From the NCBI GenBank assembly GCA_007922195.1, contig ML681998.1, positions 19,372,847 to 19,436,846 of the forward strand: a stretch of DNA of 64,000 bases, written 5' to 3'. Positions 23,486 through 34,519 of the stretch are shown here, piece after piece. A model generated the notes under the pieces. That model did not search any database, had not been told where the DNA came from, and saw only the letters and a program-made list of their open reading frames with translations. Both the position numbers and the translations under genes were made by a program. The first letter of the stretch is position 1, and each line of letters starts with the position of its first letter. Source of the stretch: Podocnemis expansa (lineage: Eukaryota > Chordata > Testudines > Podocnemididae).

Positions 23486-24103
23486 CTAGCAATATCTTTT
23501 ATATGCCTCCTTGGTCATCTGACCAAGCTTCCACTTCCTGTAAGCTTCCTTTTTATGTTTAAGCTCAGAGCAGAGTTCTCTGCTAAGCCATTCTGGCTGC
23601 CTCACATGTTTGTTCTTTCTCCTAATTGGAATGGCAACTTCCAGTACCCTTAGCAGGGTTTCTTTAAAATATAACCAGCTTTCTTGGACTCCTTTCCCTT
23701 TCAGATTAGCTTCCCAAGGGATCCTGCCCATCAGTTCCCTGAGGGACCCAAAATCTGCTCCTTTGAAGTCCAGGGTTTTTGTTTTGCTTCTTTCCTTCCT
23801 TCCTTTAATGAGCATCCTGAACTCAACCATGTCATGGTCACTATTGCCTAGCTTGCCATGTACCTCTACGTCCCTGATCAATTCTTCCCTGTTTGTGAGC
23901 AGCAGGTCAAGAGGTGCAAGGCCCCTAGTTGGTTCCTCCAACATTTGTACTAGAAAGTTGTCCCCAACACTCTCTAAAAACTTCCTGGATTGCCCATGCA
24001 CTGCTGTATTGGCCTCCCAGCAGATGTCAGGGTAATTGAAGCCCCCCATGAGCACTAGGGCCTGTGATCTACCAGCTTCTGCTAGTTGTCCATAGTTGTA
24101 CAT
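23486..24103 (-). pseudogene. CR1 ORF2 endonuclease C-terminal fragment
   Basis: A 205-codon fragment contains 'ALVLMGGFNYPDICWE' (the GDFN-type motif of LINE endonucleases, with Gly in place of the usual catalytic Asp), 'LLLTNREELI' and 'NSDHDMVEF' (the SDH motif with the catalytic His). It ends '[14 protein letters not shown]' and then a frameshift separates it from the RT segment. The N-terminal half of the endonuclease is absent because the element is 5' truncated at about 24103. Confidence 0.9.
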
Positions 24104-24109
24104 TATTTC

Positions 24110-25820
24110 AAAACTTACTTATGCTTGGGAAGCCTGGGTCATTGTGGTGTTTTATTACTGCTAATAGCAATTAAAGTTATTTTTTCAAATTAGAGAATTC
24201 TTCTTTGACTTGCACATAGTCTCTTACTTTACATTTTGACACCATAGAAATGAGACTAAGTGTGGTGCTTATTTTGTGTCTTGTGGCTGATGAATGTTGG
24301 TCTGACTGGAAAGCTGTAGTTGCAGCACTCTGGCTGCCCAAGTACTTATCAGATCTGACATGCATGTTTTCTTAGTATTGTTAATGCATTTGACATTGCT
24401 CTCATTACACAAAATCAGTGAAATGTTCAAGAATCAAAGTCTCTGCAGGAGCCAGAGGCATACAACCTCTAGGCTCCAGTGGCAATTAAATCTACATGAT
24501 TCTGTGTAAGGATTGACATTAAATTAAATCTGGTCATTAGAGCTACAGGAGAGATTGGCCTTTTAAAAACAATTTTAGCAGTCTGACACTTCAAAACAGA
24601 TGTTAAACTCTTGAACAGCTACATAAAGTAAATTTAAAATAGGACTTTACAGCTTAAAGCATTCACCGGGGGCTTAATAAATTTACAATTCAGATATTAT
24701 AGAGTCTTATTAATGTATAATTTGGAGTACCTCAAGTGACAGATAATGCACAAAGAGTTTCATACCTTAATCTTGTATAAGCCTAGGAATTTAATGAGGG
24801 GCTTCCTTTAGTTTGATTTGGAGGAAGTGAGCACTTAACAAAATATTACAGTTAAGTGAAAAGCCAGTGGCTGCATTCATGTAATAAAATAAGTAACTAT
24901 TCTTGTGGAAAGGGTCTTTTTTCCTGAATTGTGTAAAATAGGGTACACTGAAGCTGCACCAAAGCCTTGAAAATCTTTACTAAACTTGGAATTGTTTAGA
25001 TATTTGGTAACTCTCTGATCCAGCAACCCATACATGATGAATCTTCAATAGGCTTATTCTTATGAATAATAGGTGCAAAATTAGCCCTGAGTTGGTTATG
25101 TTACATCTCCTATGTAAGTAAGGATAGACTGAAAACAGAGCAGGAGACTAATTAAAAATGCTTCTTGGTTAAGAATGGTTCATAGTCCAGTAAGTGTAAA
25201 AGCAAAACCTTACTATGAGGTGAAACTGTAACCCTGGTAGCACTTAGGGTTGCTGTTTACCATTGTTATCTTACAGGAGTCATGGAAACAGCAAAAGCTT
25301 TTGATGTAAGGAGTGACTGAGAGTTAGTAAAGTGCATTTACAGCCCCTTGTATCTTGCTGTAGCAAACCACATTAGCAAGGGAGCATAGAGGCTGTCTAA
25401 ATAATTGTGTGTGCTTTCAATCTACAGCAGCATAAATTTCCATTGTGTGACATAAAGCTAACGTGTAGGCTGTCCTGGGTGGTGACATGGCATTGGTTTA
25501 GGAGTGATTTCTGGTGCTTGTGATGAAATGTGAAGGTCTTCATCCACTTAACTAAAACTTTGGGCTGTTGTTTAACAGCTCTGTTTGAATTTACTCTGTT
25601 GTTGAATTTTTCTCTGATAGAAGGAAAACACTTTGTTAGATTGTAAGTAAGCTTTACATAGGAGCATTATCCTTATACATATGTGTAGTGAAAAAGGAGT
25701 CCTAGACGTGGCACTTCATATGTTTATTTCGTATTATATTTCCAGGGTCACATTTGTTTCTGCAGAAACTATTTTTTTGTTTTTGGTACCCCAGATAATC
25801 TGGATTGTTGTATTAGGTGC
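24110..25820. other. DCAF13 intron, nothing recognised
   Basis: AT-rich intron following the CR1 insertion. I see no exon, RNA gene or named repeat. Confidence 0.55.
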
Positions 25821-25824
25821 TATA

Positions 25825-26024
25825 CACATTAGGAAAAAATTCCAACTGTCAGGGTGATTAAACACTGGAATAAGTTGTGGAATCTCCTACATTGGAGGGT
25901 TTTAAGAACAGGTTAGACAGGTACCCATCATGGATAGTTTAATGGGGGTACTTGGTCCTGCCATGAGTGTAGGGAACTGGACTCAATTGACTCTCATAGT
26001 CCCTTCCAGTTTCTATGATTCTAT
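25825..26024 (+). mobile_element. CR1 LINE 3' end, old
   Basis: The ordered blocks 'ggaataagttgtggaatctc', 'ggagggttttaagaacaggt', 'gggaactggactcaattgac' and the tail 'cccttccagtttctatgatt' are those of a CR1 3' end in the + direction. It is diverged from the two younger CR1 copies. Confidence 0.8.
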
Positions 26025-26689
26025 AGTAGGAGTCAGTCTCTGTACCTAGAGTTTAGCTTGTGTTGCAGTGATCATGAATAAGGTTAAAATTCTGTGACGG
26101 GTAACAGTCGGGAACAGGTTGTGGGCAATAAAAAATTCACAGAAGACATGACCTGTCCCTGACTCTTACTAAAAATATTTTGGTAGAGAGGAGAAGACAG
26201 ACCTGCGAAGGCTTACAACTGCTCCAATCTACTGCTTCATAGGCCTGGGCTAGCCACCAGTCAGCTGCTTCACAGCTGTCAGAAGTCAAAGAATCCATGA
26301 CCAATTCATATCCTTAATCCTGGCATTGCTTCATCATTGATCTGAGCTCACTACTGGGGAGAGACTTCACCCTCCCCCACCCCTTGGTCTATTGTAAATG
26401 GGAGAAAGAAGACAAATGTGGAGCTGAAGTCTTTTTCCTGTCCAGCAGTACAAAGCACCTCTGCTAAGTAGGTCGATTCATCACTCAACCTGTAACTTCA
26501 AATCAGAGCCAAACTAAAGAAACAAAATGCTGTAGGTAACTATTTTCCTTAAGCTTAAAGCATCTTTGTGTTTTTGTTTTGTTTTGTGTTTGGTTTTGTT
26601 TAACCCACTTTTGCATTTGGATGCTGAGCTTGCCCTTTCAGAATTATCCATATGCAGTTTCTGATGCAACTTGGCCTTTGTGCTTTCTT

Positions 26690-26935
26690 TTTTTGTTAAT
26701 ATTATCAACTAATGTAAACAAAGCAGTAGTTGATAATATTGGTAGCACTACAAACTTAAGTCACATACCTATGTCACCACACTTACAAATTTGGTTTAAG
26801 CTACAAACTTATGTCAACACAGCTACAACCTTTCAGGTAGGTAGAATATCTACGCTAATGGAAAAAGGTCTTCTGTTGGTATAGGCAGAATCTTTACTAA
26901 GCTCTTCAGTGGTATAGCTGCACTGTGAGTATAGA
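26690..26935. mobile_element. Possible MITE related to the 'tgtagacc' group
   Basis: Internal blocks ('tacaaacttaagtcacatac', 'ctacaaacttatgtcaacac', 'aggtaggtagaatatctacg') and the right edge 'gagtatagacc' resemble reptile MITEs whose ends read 'gtgtagacc'. The left end is not clear. It abuts the hAT element that follows. Confidence 0.35.
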
Positions 26936-26936
26936 C

Positions 26937-27124
26937 CAGGCATGGCCAAACCTTGTGGAACTCAAGAGCCACACAAGTTGATTATTAAACCTTCAAGAGC
27001 CACACTGAGGCATATAGCCATATACTTTTACCTACTAAATTAATTTGCTGACATTCTTCCATGAGCCAACCTTTTTCATTCAAGAGCCACATGTGGCTCC
27101 CGAGTCACAGTTTGGCTACGCCTA
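26937..27124. mobile_element. hAT-type MITE ('caagagccacat' family)
   Basis: The left end is 'caggcatggccaaacc' and the right end is 'gtttggctacgccta'. Internal 'caagagccaca' occurs three times. The target duplication is 'gtatagac' (26929-26936) and 'gtatagat' (27125-27132), one mismatch, central TA. Confidence 0.85.
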
Positions 27125-27132
27125 GTATAGAT

Positions 27133-28127
27133 GAACCCTTAGATGTTAAGTGGGGTGTAAATTAAGTTTCAAGGCAACAAAATTAGTAGCAATAAATTTA
27201 GTATCCAGTTATTTTAATTACAGATAGAGAATATATGCAAATAAAACTGAGTTGCAGCAAGAGGCATCGCCAGAATACATCTGAATGCTGATAAATGTTG
27301 CATTTGGGATTTAGCTGCTGTTCCCTCAAAGGCATACTCTGGGCAGGATAGACAGCAACTGCCTTGTATTCCTCAGACTGAGATGCTGAAGTCCCCTGGT
27401 ACTGGTTGGTGGGTTTTTTAAGATCTTAAGTGCAATGCAAATGCAGTCCTATTTAAAAGAGGCATATGTGACATCCCTCTCCCAGAATCTGGCCCAGTGT
27501 GCCACTGTGAGCCCCCAATCTCCACTCCTGAACTCTGACTTAACCCACTTTGCCAGGTAACCACTCACTCCTGAATCAGTCCACACAAGCTTCCTGCATG
27601 TAATTGGTCCCAGGCAGTGGGTGTGCACCCTCTGGGCACATAAGGGGTGGTTCCCAAGCGTGCACCCCCAGAAACTGCACATCCTACCAAGATGGAGACC
27701 TTCCCCAATTGCTGTAGTCTGTCCATTTATCAATGAAATGGATATGGACAAGCCTCACTCATTCACACCCTCTAAAGTCCACATAGCTTCAGATAAATAT
27801 TAATTTATTGATTAGTCCTGAGGGTCTGAGTTATGTAACATGCTTCACATCTGTACACATGCAGGAAACATGATACCATAACAATATGGTAGAGCATTCA
27901 AAAGAACACTTTGCATGGCATAGCTGGCATCAAACCATACAATTGCATTGCAAAAGTGAACAGAAAAATTACACAGATTATAGCCCATTGTGCATCCATG
28001 ATTTCAGCTTCTTAGTTATCCCTTTCAGCAGATGCTGCCTTTGGACAAGGACTACTTTGAGAAATGCTTGTGTAAATTCTACATAAAATGGAGAGGGCAA
28101 TGAAAATGATTAGATTGTATCTCTCAT
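27133..28127. other. DCAF13 intron, nothing recognised
   Basis: No feature that I can name; short open frames here have no protein-like content. Confidence 0.5.
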
Positions 28128-28395
28128 GCTTAAGTGATATCTATACAACAGGCTGTGCCTCTGTAGTGCTGTAGCATAGATGCATCCCATGTTGACGGAA
28201 GGGGATTTTTCATTTGATGTAGTTAAACTTCCAAGAGAAGGCAGCTAGATCAATGGAGGAATTCTTCTTTTGACCTAGCTGTGTCTATACCAAGGGTTAG
28301 GTCAATTTAACTGCAGCACTTAGGGCATGACATCTTTCGCAGTCCCTGAGTAACATATCTAAATTAACCTCATTTTTAAATTTAGGCCAGGCCTA
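28128..28395. mobile_element. MITE of the 'ccaggcctaag' group
   Basis: It carries the pattern of a common turtle/crocodilian MITE: a 'gtgctgtagcatagatgc' block near the left, 'gacctagctgtgtctatacc' and 'aggtcaatttaactgcagca' in the middle, and the right end 'ttaggccaggcctaag'. It is non-coding. Confidence 0.6.
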
Positions 28396-28774
28396 AGAGA
28401 CAACGGTTGAGAGAGTTGATTCTAGGACAGATTTTACCGGTATTGGCAGTATAGGTGCCATTTTTAGAGGCTTTTCCCCTCTGGTTTCTCACTTTGGACT
28501 TCTTTTCCCAGCACCTGCTCCTTCAGAAGCACAGACTTCTCTCTTTACTTCTGTATGTCTCCTCTTGTTTTTTATCCTTTACATTTCTAGTTCCCATTGG
28601 CCTAAGGATTGGTGAGATTCTTTGTGGTCAACCCAGCACTTTTGATTGTTTTTCATGGCAGTATTAAACTCTTTTTATGAAGACAAGTGGAGTTTTTGTT
28701 TTGATGAATATTGGTCTTAAGATTTGTTAAAACTCAAAGCTATTTACAACTGTTGCTGGTTAGGTACGTGCATG

Positions 28775-29062
28775 TAGGCTTGGTCTGCACTGGCAGTGGT
28801 GGTTGATAGAGATGCAAGATAGATACATAGCCTGCATGTTTCCCATTTATGTACTTACATTCACGTAGTACAGCGTCTTCACAGCACTGCTTTGACAGTG
28901 ATTGATGCAGTCTTGCTTCTTTCGGGGTGGAGGATTGATGGAATCGACCAGAGGGGAGCTCTCTGATGGACTAAACAGGTCTGCATAGACCCGCTCAATC
29001 GTTGCTTCTTCAGTGATCCCTGCTGCAACAGCAGTGAAGACATGCGCTTAGACTGTAAGCGT
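28775..29062. mobile_element. MITE with 'cttggtctgcactgg' left end
   Basis: The left end 'gcttggtctgcactggcagt' and the right end 'cagtgaagacatgcgctta' are approximately inverted. Internal 'gatggaatcgacc' and 'gtctgcatagacccgctcaa' are degenerate versions of a widespread reptile MITE core. The minus-strand ORF (28879-29100) is compositional. Confidence 0.55.
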
Positions 29063-29099
29063 CTTACTGCTGGATTTGTCATCCATCCATGGAATTGCA

Positions 29100-31489
29100 T
29101 AAATCCTTATGTATTAAAGTATGAAATGTTCTAGTCTCTAAATATGGTGACTCTGGTCCTTCAAGCTTGTTGTGCTGGTTGGCCGGCTCATCTTGCATAA
29201 GTCACCATGGAAGTCGGTGATATTCTGTCTAGGTGTGTGGTCCACCACTGCAGTATGGAAGTCTAGATTAGCCTCTCTTTTGTTGTCTGTTTTTCTCTGG
29301 TACGTTATGTCTTCATCTCATTCATTTAGTTGATAGCTTTTGCCATTTGGACATCATTATTTTTCGTAGTTATTTGAATAAGGTTGCTATCTGTACTTTG
29401 AATATAATCACCCACTCTTCACAATTAGGCAGTATGTGTCTGAATATAACTAGATGTATAAAAGATGTATAAAAACTATTTGAAAAAAGATGCAACAGAG
29501 TTAAAAATAACTAATGTGTTTGTATCTATCAATTTTTTAAACGCAACATCCTGGATTCTTCATAAACTAATGTAAAGGATCTTTTTTGTCAGCAAGATTA
29601 CACTAAATCTACAACAATTTATTCTTCTTAAATTCAATTAAAATCATTGATTTTAATTAAAATAAAAGCCCTTTAATTTGGATTATGTTGGCAGTTTGCT
29701 GCACAGTGAGAACACCTGAGATTTATTGCAACAGAACCAGCAATTTAGGCTGGCTCAGTAGAATGAACTGGACTACATGGTGTGTGGGGGTGAATTAATG
29801 TAATGGCTGTTGGGTTTGTTCACTGACTGAAATGTAGGAGACTCTCCGAGATCCAGATAGAATGGAAAGATTTGTTTAATGGATTGTAAGGTCTGGAAAC
29901 CAAATTTCAGAATATTTTTACTTTGATGTTTGGCTATATTTTCTGTTTAAGTGATAGCTAATTGTCACTTGCACATGTGGCACTTAGAGTCTCTGTTGTG
30001 CCAGAGGGGGAGAGTTTTTGTGCTGTTTCCATAATATAATACAGAACTTTGAAGAAAGATATTCCACACTTTGGTCTTAGTCTGTAAGTGAAATATATTT
30101 CAGAATTTATGAAAAATTTCAGTCTGTGAACTTCCATTAAAGACAGTCCCTAAAAGGGAAAAGAATTGGGAGGGTGAGGAGGAGGGCCTTTAAAAGCCAA
30201 GCCATATTACGGGTTTTTATGAAACATGTACATGGAAGGGAGAGTTTTCTGCTGGTTCTCTAATTCTAGTGACATTATGAGTTATTGTCGTTATGAAAGC
30301 AGAGCAATAGAACCTGCCTATACTATTCTCATTTTTCTAAAATTTCCCACTGGTTGTGGCAGCAGCTGAAATATTTTGGGAGGTCATGGGCAGGCCTAAT
30401 GTAGGTGCCTCCTAAGAATGGGAATTGTTCATAGTCAAACTCTGTTTTATGTGGAGGAGGGCAGAGAAGACAGAAGGCCCAACATGTGGGAGAATGCAAG
30501 GCATGTATAACTTTTATTTACTTCCAGCAAAACCAGACTTGTGAATTCTAAATAAGCAGTGTATTTAAAAGCGCGCACACAAAATAAACACCCACTAACC
30601 TTCCTTATATAACAAAGAAGCAATAAAACGGCACAAACCGCATTTAACAGAATCCTTTCTATGGGCCATCTGTAAGGCAATGGGATAGCTCATGTCCCAT
30701 AATAAGTGGGACAGGGGAACAGGTTGACAGCATTTTGGTTGTACTTTTAAAATTGACTTGGTGCAAAAGTTGAAGTGCTTATAGTAATGTTTAGCACATT
30801 TGTTCTCTATGGTAAGGTATCAATTTGATTGCTTAATGAGAAATAAAAATGACTCCATAGGTGCACGTTAAAACACAGGTCTGATATGCATATTGCTGTT
30901 CCCAAAGGACTAATTCCGTTAAACTGAGTGAAGATGCTGGGTAAACCTGGAGCGTACCACACTGCCCACTGAAGATGATAATCCTGCTTTAAGGAGAGGT
31001 TCCAGCAAGACTCGTCCTTAGTAGCATTTCTAGTTATAGTAGATAAGAACTGAAAAAGCTGTGAATCTGGTGTGTTGTGCTGATAGTTAGGGATACTTTT
31101 TTCCCTGTTTGCTAGTATGTGCTCCACGTTCTCCCCTACTTTGAGAGGCAAATCATTTTATGTGAGAAATAGTGGCAGGTCACAGGTTTCCACTCCCTCC
31201 CTCTTCTCTGTGGCAAAATAAGGTCTGCTCTTTGGAAAAGGAACTTAAGTAAAGACTTCTGTGAAATTTAGAAGTATGTTGTTATATTTTTGCATTTGAG
31301 CAATGGAGTGCCAAAATTTAACACTTTCTTTTTATATTTGCTAGACTTAAAATCTCTATTTGCATGTTTATAATGCAGAGAGAGAAGGTCAAACAAAACC
31401 ATTTAAGCTTCCTAAATTTGTAGTGAACTTTGTAGAGAAGGTTATATCACTGCAACATGTGCTGTTGATAATGCGTGTGTCTTCTGTAG
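29100..31489. other. DCAF13 intron, nothing recognised
   Basis: AT-rich intron, including an imperfect AT palindrome near 29640-29665 ('attaaaatcattgattttaa'). No gene or repeat that I can name. Confidence 0.55.
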
Positions 31490-31653
31490 CTTGCTCCACG
31501 AGAGAAAGCAGCTATGAATTACAATCAAAAGCTGAAGGAGAAATTCCAGCACCATCCTCAGATCAAACGCATAGCTCGTCACCGTCACCTGCCCAAAGCC
31601 ATCTACAGCCAGGCTAAGGAGCAGCGCATCATGCAGGAAGCTCGTCGGCGGAA
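31490..31653 (+). CDS. DCAF13: DCAF13 exon (Sof1-like domain)
   Basis: The acceptor is 'gtgtgtcttctgtag' and the donor is 'gtatga'. It enters in phase 0 and encodes 54 codons plus two bases: 'REKAAMNYNQKLKEKFQHHP', 'IKRIARHRHLPKAIYSQ' and 'EQRIMQEARRR'. This is the highly basic Sof1-like domain that follows the WD propeller in DCAF13/Sof1 and is the most conserved part of the family. The two leftover bases (AA) are completed by G of the last exon to give Lys. GC content and CG dinucleotides rise locally compared with the intron. Confidence 0.97.
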
Positions 31654-32517
31654 GTATGACTCTTTTTTTCTGTTTTGTTTTCATTTGTCTTGGTAAACTT
31701 ATGCTGTCCTACTAGTGTGGCAACAACATACGGGGGCCTCGAGCAAGGGAATAGCTCTTGCAAATGACTGGTATCAGATTGGTCAAATGAATAAATTAGA
31801 TATTAGACTGGTTGTCTTGGATTGTGTGGGGATAGTAAGTGCAGACCAAGCTGCCAGTAGAAGGAAGGACTAGTTTCCTTCTCAGGCGGTCTGAAAGGGT
31901 AGGGAAAGACATCAGGTTGTAAGAGAAGGCAGCACTCCCTTACAGCCCATACGAGAAGTTAATTTCAGAGAGCTTAGTCTGGGTCTTCTGGCTCTTTGGA
32001 TGGTCTAGGCCTCGGGATCAGTGTGAGACTATTTCACTTCCCCAGAACATAGCGAGCAAAAGAGGATGGAAAGCGAAAGCATCTGTGCCTTACTGTTCCT
32101 ATGGTATTGAAGGAGGAGGCACTGATAGGTACATGCATGGATAGGGAATGGGAATTGGTGAGGCTGAACATGTTTGTTACACTCTAGTTCAGACATGCTT
32201 CCCAGCAGAAAGATCCCTATAATATTTGCTGCTTGCTGCTACTTCTGTTTACAGTTAAAAAAAATTTTTTTTTTAAAAGTGTGCATGCTCTAGAAAGGAG
32301 GGTCTTCAAACTCTTCTGCATTTGTCATTTTCAAGTATTTTCAAATGGACAGTGTTCTTTTTTTAAAGGGAAGAATTTAATAAATTCAGCCATGACTCTG
32401 AAATCATTAAATTTTAAGAGCAGTGGAACACTGGCAGTAGTGTCCTAAGCAAGAAGCTAATTTTTCAGCATTTGCCTGTTGCTGACATTTTCATTTTTCA
32501 ATTCTGTCTTTTTTCAG

Positions 32518-32605
32518 GGAACTGAATCGCCGTAAACACAGCAAGCCAGGATCCTTGCCTTTTGTGCCAGAAAAGAAGAAGCACGTTGTGGCTGTAGTGA
32601 AATAA
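32518..32605 (+). CDS. DCAF13: DCAF13 terminal coding exon
   Basis: The acceptor is 'attctgtcttttttcag'. The first base finishes Lys, then 'ELNRRKHSKPGSLPFVPEKK' and 'KHVVAVVK' end at the TAA at 32603-32605. The sequence is the C-terminal end of DCAF13, a lysine-rich tail. The whole of the C-terminal half (five exons here) is consistent with the length and exon phases of vertebrate DCAF13, and no frameshift or stop is seen, so the gene is presumably functional. Confidence 0.97.
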
Positions 32606-33235
32606 TATTTTTGCTGATTTTCAGGAGGGTGCGTGGTATTTGGTTTAAGTTACCTACACTGTACAAAAGCTACAAGGTCTACTGCAGACCCAGCCACAAG
32701 TGATATGGCTCACTTTTCTTCTTTGTACATTCCCTTTTATTTCTCAGGTCATAATCCAGTCTGGAAGTCAGAGGAGTTGGTCCTTACTAAGTTCTGTAGT
32801 CTGACTTGCAGCTTGTGTAAATTGACTTAGCCCTATATAGCTCCATGTAACTTTACTTTGAATGCAAATAGAGAATTTGCCTGTTGGGGTGTTACATCAT
32901 TGTCTCAGTCCTCTCCTCTGCCACCTTTTCTACAAAAAAAAAGGGGGGGGGGCGTGAGTGTGAGTCAGCATTGCCTGAACCAAATAGACTTCCCAGGTAT
33001 TAGAAATTAATGTACTGCATTGTTTTTTAAAATGGAAATTACAAAAGAAGAAAAGCACTTTTGTTGGAAGTGGAGAAAATGAATATAACATACAATGAGG
33101 TAGATCAGGATTGTGGTCAGTGACTATACATTTCACTCTTCCTGTAACTGGGCAACAAAATCTTGGTTCTTTTTGATTAAAAGAGATTCAACAAGACTCT
33201 GACTAATGTAAATAAAAGGGTTTTATTAGTTCCAC
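32606..33235 (+). other. DCAF13: DCAF13 3' UTR with polyadenylation signals
   Basis: About 600 nt follow the stop. An AATAAA at 33211-33216 is followed within 40 nt by a T/GT-rich stretch ('ggttttattagttccactct', 'gtgt'), a plausible cleavage site near 33230. A second AATAAA lies at 33297-33302. The UTR holds an A10-G10-like homopolymer junction at about 32934-32951. Confidence 0.6.
33211..33216 (+). terminator. Polyadenylation signal AATAAA
   Basis: Canonical hexamer downstream of the DCAF13 stop with a T-rich downstream element. It is the nearest canonical hexamer to the stop that I found; a second copy is at 33297-33302. Confidence 0.55.
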
Positions 33236-33476
33236 TCTGTGTACCCAGTCAAACCTTGAAGGCTGTTGTATGTTGATAATAATAATAGAATTGTAAAATA
33301 AATGTATTTACTTCTCATCTTAATTAAAATCTCTTAATTTTCAGTGTATCTATCATCCAGGAAAGCCTTGAAATTGCTTTGAAGCTGTGGCCTAGGTGGG
33401 AGCTTGGGCTCTGAAGCTGAGGGAGGAGAGTGATTTGCAGAGTAAGCTCTGGCCTGAGTCAAAGAACTGTCTACCT

Positions 33477-33682
33477 CAGTGTTTCCCAACAAGTGTGCAA
33501 CAGCACATAGGTGTGCCATCAGGCCTCAGCAGCTGTGCCATGGAATTTTTTGAAAAACTACTCAGAGTTCTGGATTGCTTCATGAATATTCATGAGTTCA
33601 TTCAGAGACTATATGATGGTCTGCCTCAAAAAAATTAAGGTATCAAGGTGTGCCACAGCAGAGAAGAGGTTGGGAACCACTG
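33477..33682. mobile_element. hAT-type MITE ('gtgtgccatgg' family)
   Basis: The left end is 'cagtgtttcccaacaagtgt' and the right end is 'aggttgggaaccactg'. The inner text ('gctgtgccatggaatttttt', 'catgaatattcatgagttca') is shared with the element at 36833-37034, so these are two copies of one family. The flanks 'gtctacct' and 'gtccactc' are a weak (5 of 8) duplication. Confidence 0.85.
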
Positions 33683-33689
33683 GTCCACT

Positions 33690-34440
33690 CAGCTGTTTTT
33701 AGAATGCTAGCGTGAGCCCTGCAGCCCCAGGTTTGATGAGTTGGACTGGGAGGCTTGATGCAGCTGGCTGTAAAGACATACTCATAGACTTATGATATTT
33801 GGCAGCCTCTGAGGTGGGATATGGGAGTTACATCTTGACTGGTAGTGTCTTAGACAGGATAGAGATCCTCTTACAGCTATAACAGGTTTTCATTCAACTG
33901 ACTGGTGGAAGCATCTGTGTTTGGAGCTGTATGACCAAGCTTCTGCTTCAAGCTCTGTTAGGTGGTTTAGTATGGGGATGTTGCCCTTGCTACAATTAAG
34001 CTTATTTTGATATCCTTTTCTGCTGTTGCATCCAAAAAAATCTTGCACTTCAAAGGTAGAATATCACTAGCTGGTTTTTGAACAGGTATGGTATTACAAT
34101 CTTCTTTTAGATTAAAAGTAAAAATAGCTCCTCTCTGAAAATCCTGTCAAGTTACTATAGACCCCATTGTGCTAGGCACTTTACAAACAAAACAAAAAAG
34201 GGCAGTTCCAGCCCAGTTTACAACAGATGTGTCTGTCTATCCACCACAACAAAGTAACACTACAATTCACAGCAGAGGTAGATTTTTGTCATTGGCTCAT
34301 ACATGATGGTAATTTTTAAAAGACCAGAATAAAATGATTATGAAACTTTTAAAACAAAACATGATTCTCTGTCACCAATTCTAATAGAAGAAGAAAAAAA
34401 GACAGTAATGACTATATTCTGTTATTGCCAGTTGACTGAT
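33690..34440. other. Intergenic, nothing recognised
   Basis: AT-rich sequence with no open frame of interest and no named repeat. Confidence 0.55.
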
Positions 34441-34446
34441 TATTCC

Positions 34447-34514
34447 AGAGTTTGATCCTGTGCTCATTGAAGTCAATGACAAAACTTCCATTGATTTTAA
34501 TGGGGCAGGATCAG
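34447..34514. repeat. Short palindromic amniote repeat ('gaagtcaatg' hairpin)
   Basis: 'gatcctgtgctcattgaagt' is followed by 'caatgacaaaacttccattg' and 'attttaatggggcaggatca', two arms that are inverted to each other. This is the compact hairpin MITE common in reptile genomes. Confidence 0.6.
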
Positions 34515-34519
34515 CTCAT

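Larger units (their letters stand above)
21632..24103 (-). mobile_element. CR1 LINE, 5'-truncated, about 2.5 kb
   Basis: On the minus strand it contains, in order, the C-terminal part of the apurinic endonuclease domain (23486-24103), the reverse transcriptase (22261-23448) and the ORF2 C-terminus (21712-22155), then the CR1 3' tail 'atagaatcatagaatcctag' at 21631-21650 on the + strand. The 5' end is truncated inside the endonuclease, as usual for CR1. Compared with the other CR1 pieces in the window this copy is the best preserved and so likely the youngest. It lies antisense within a DCAF13 intron. Confidence 0.95.
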
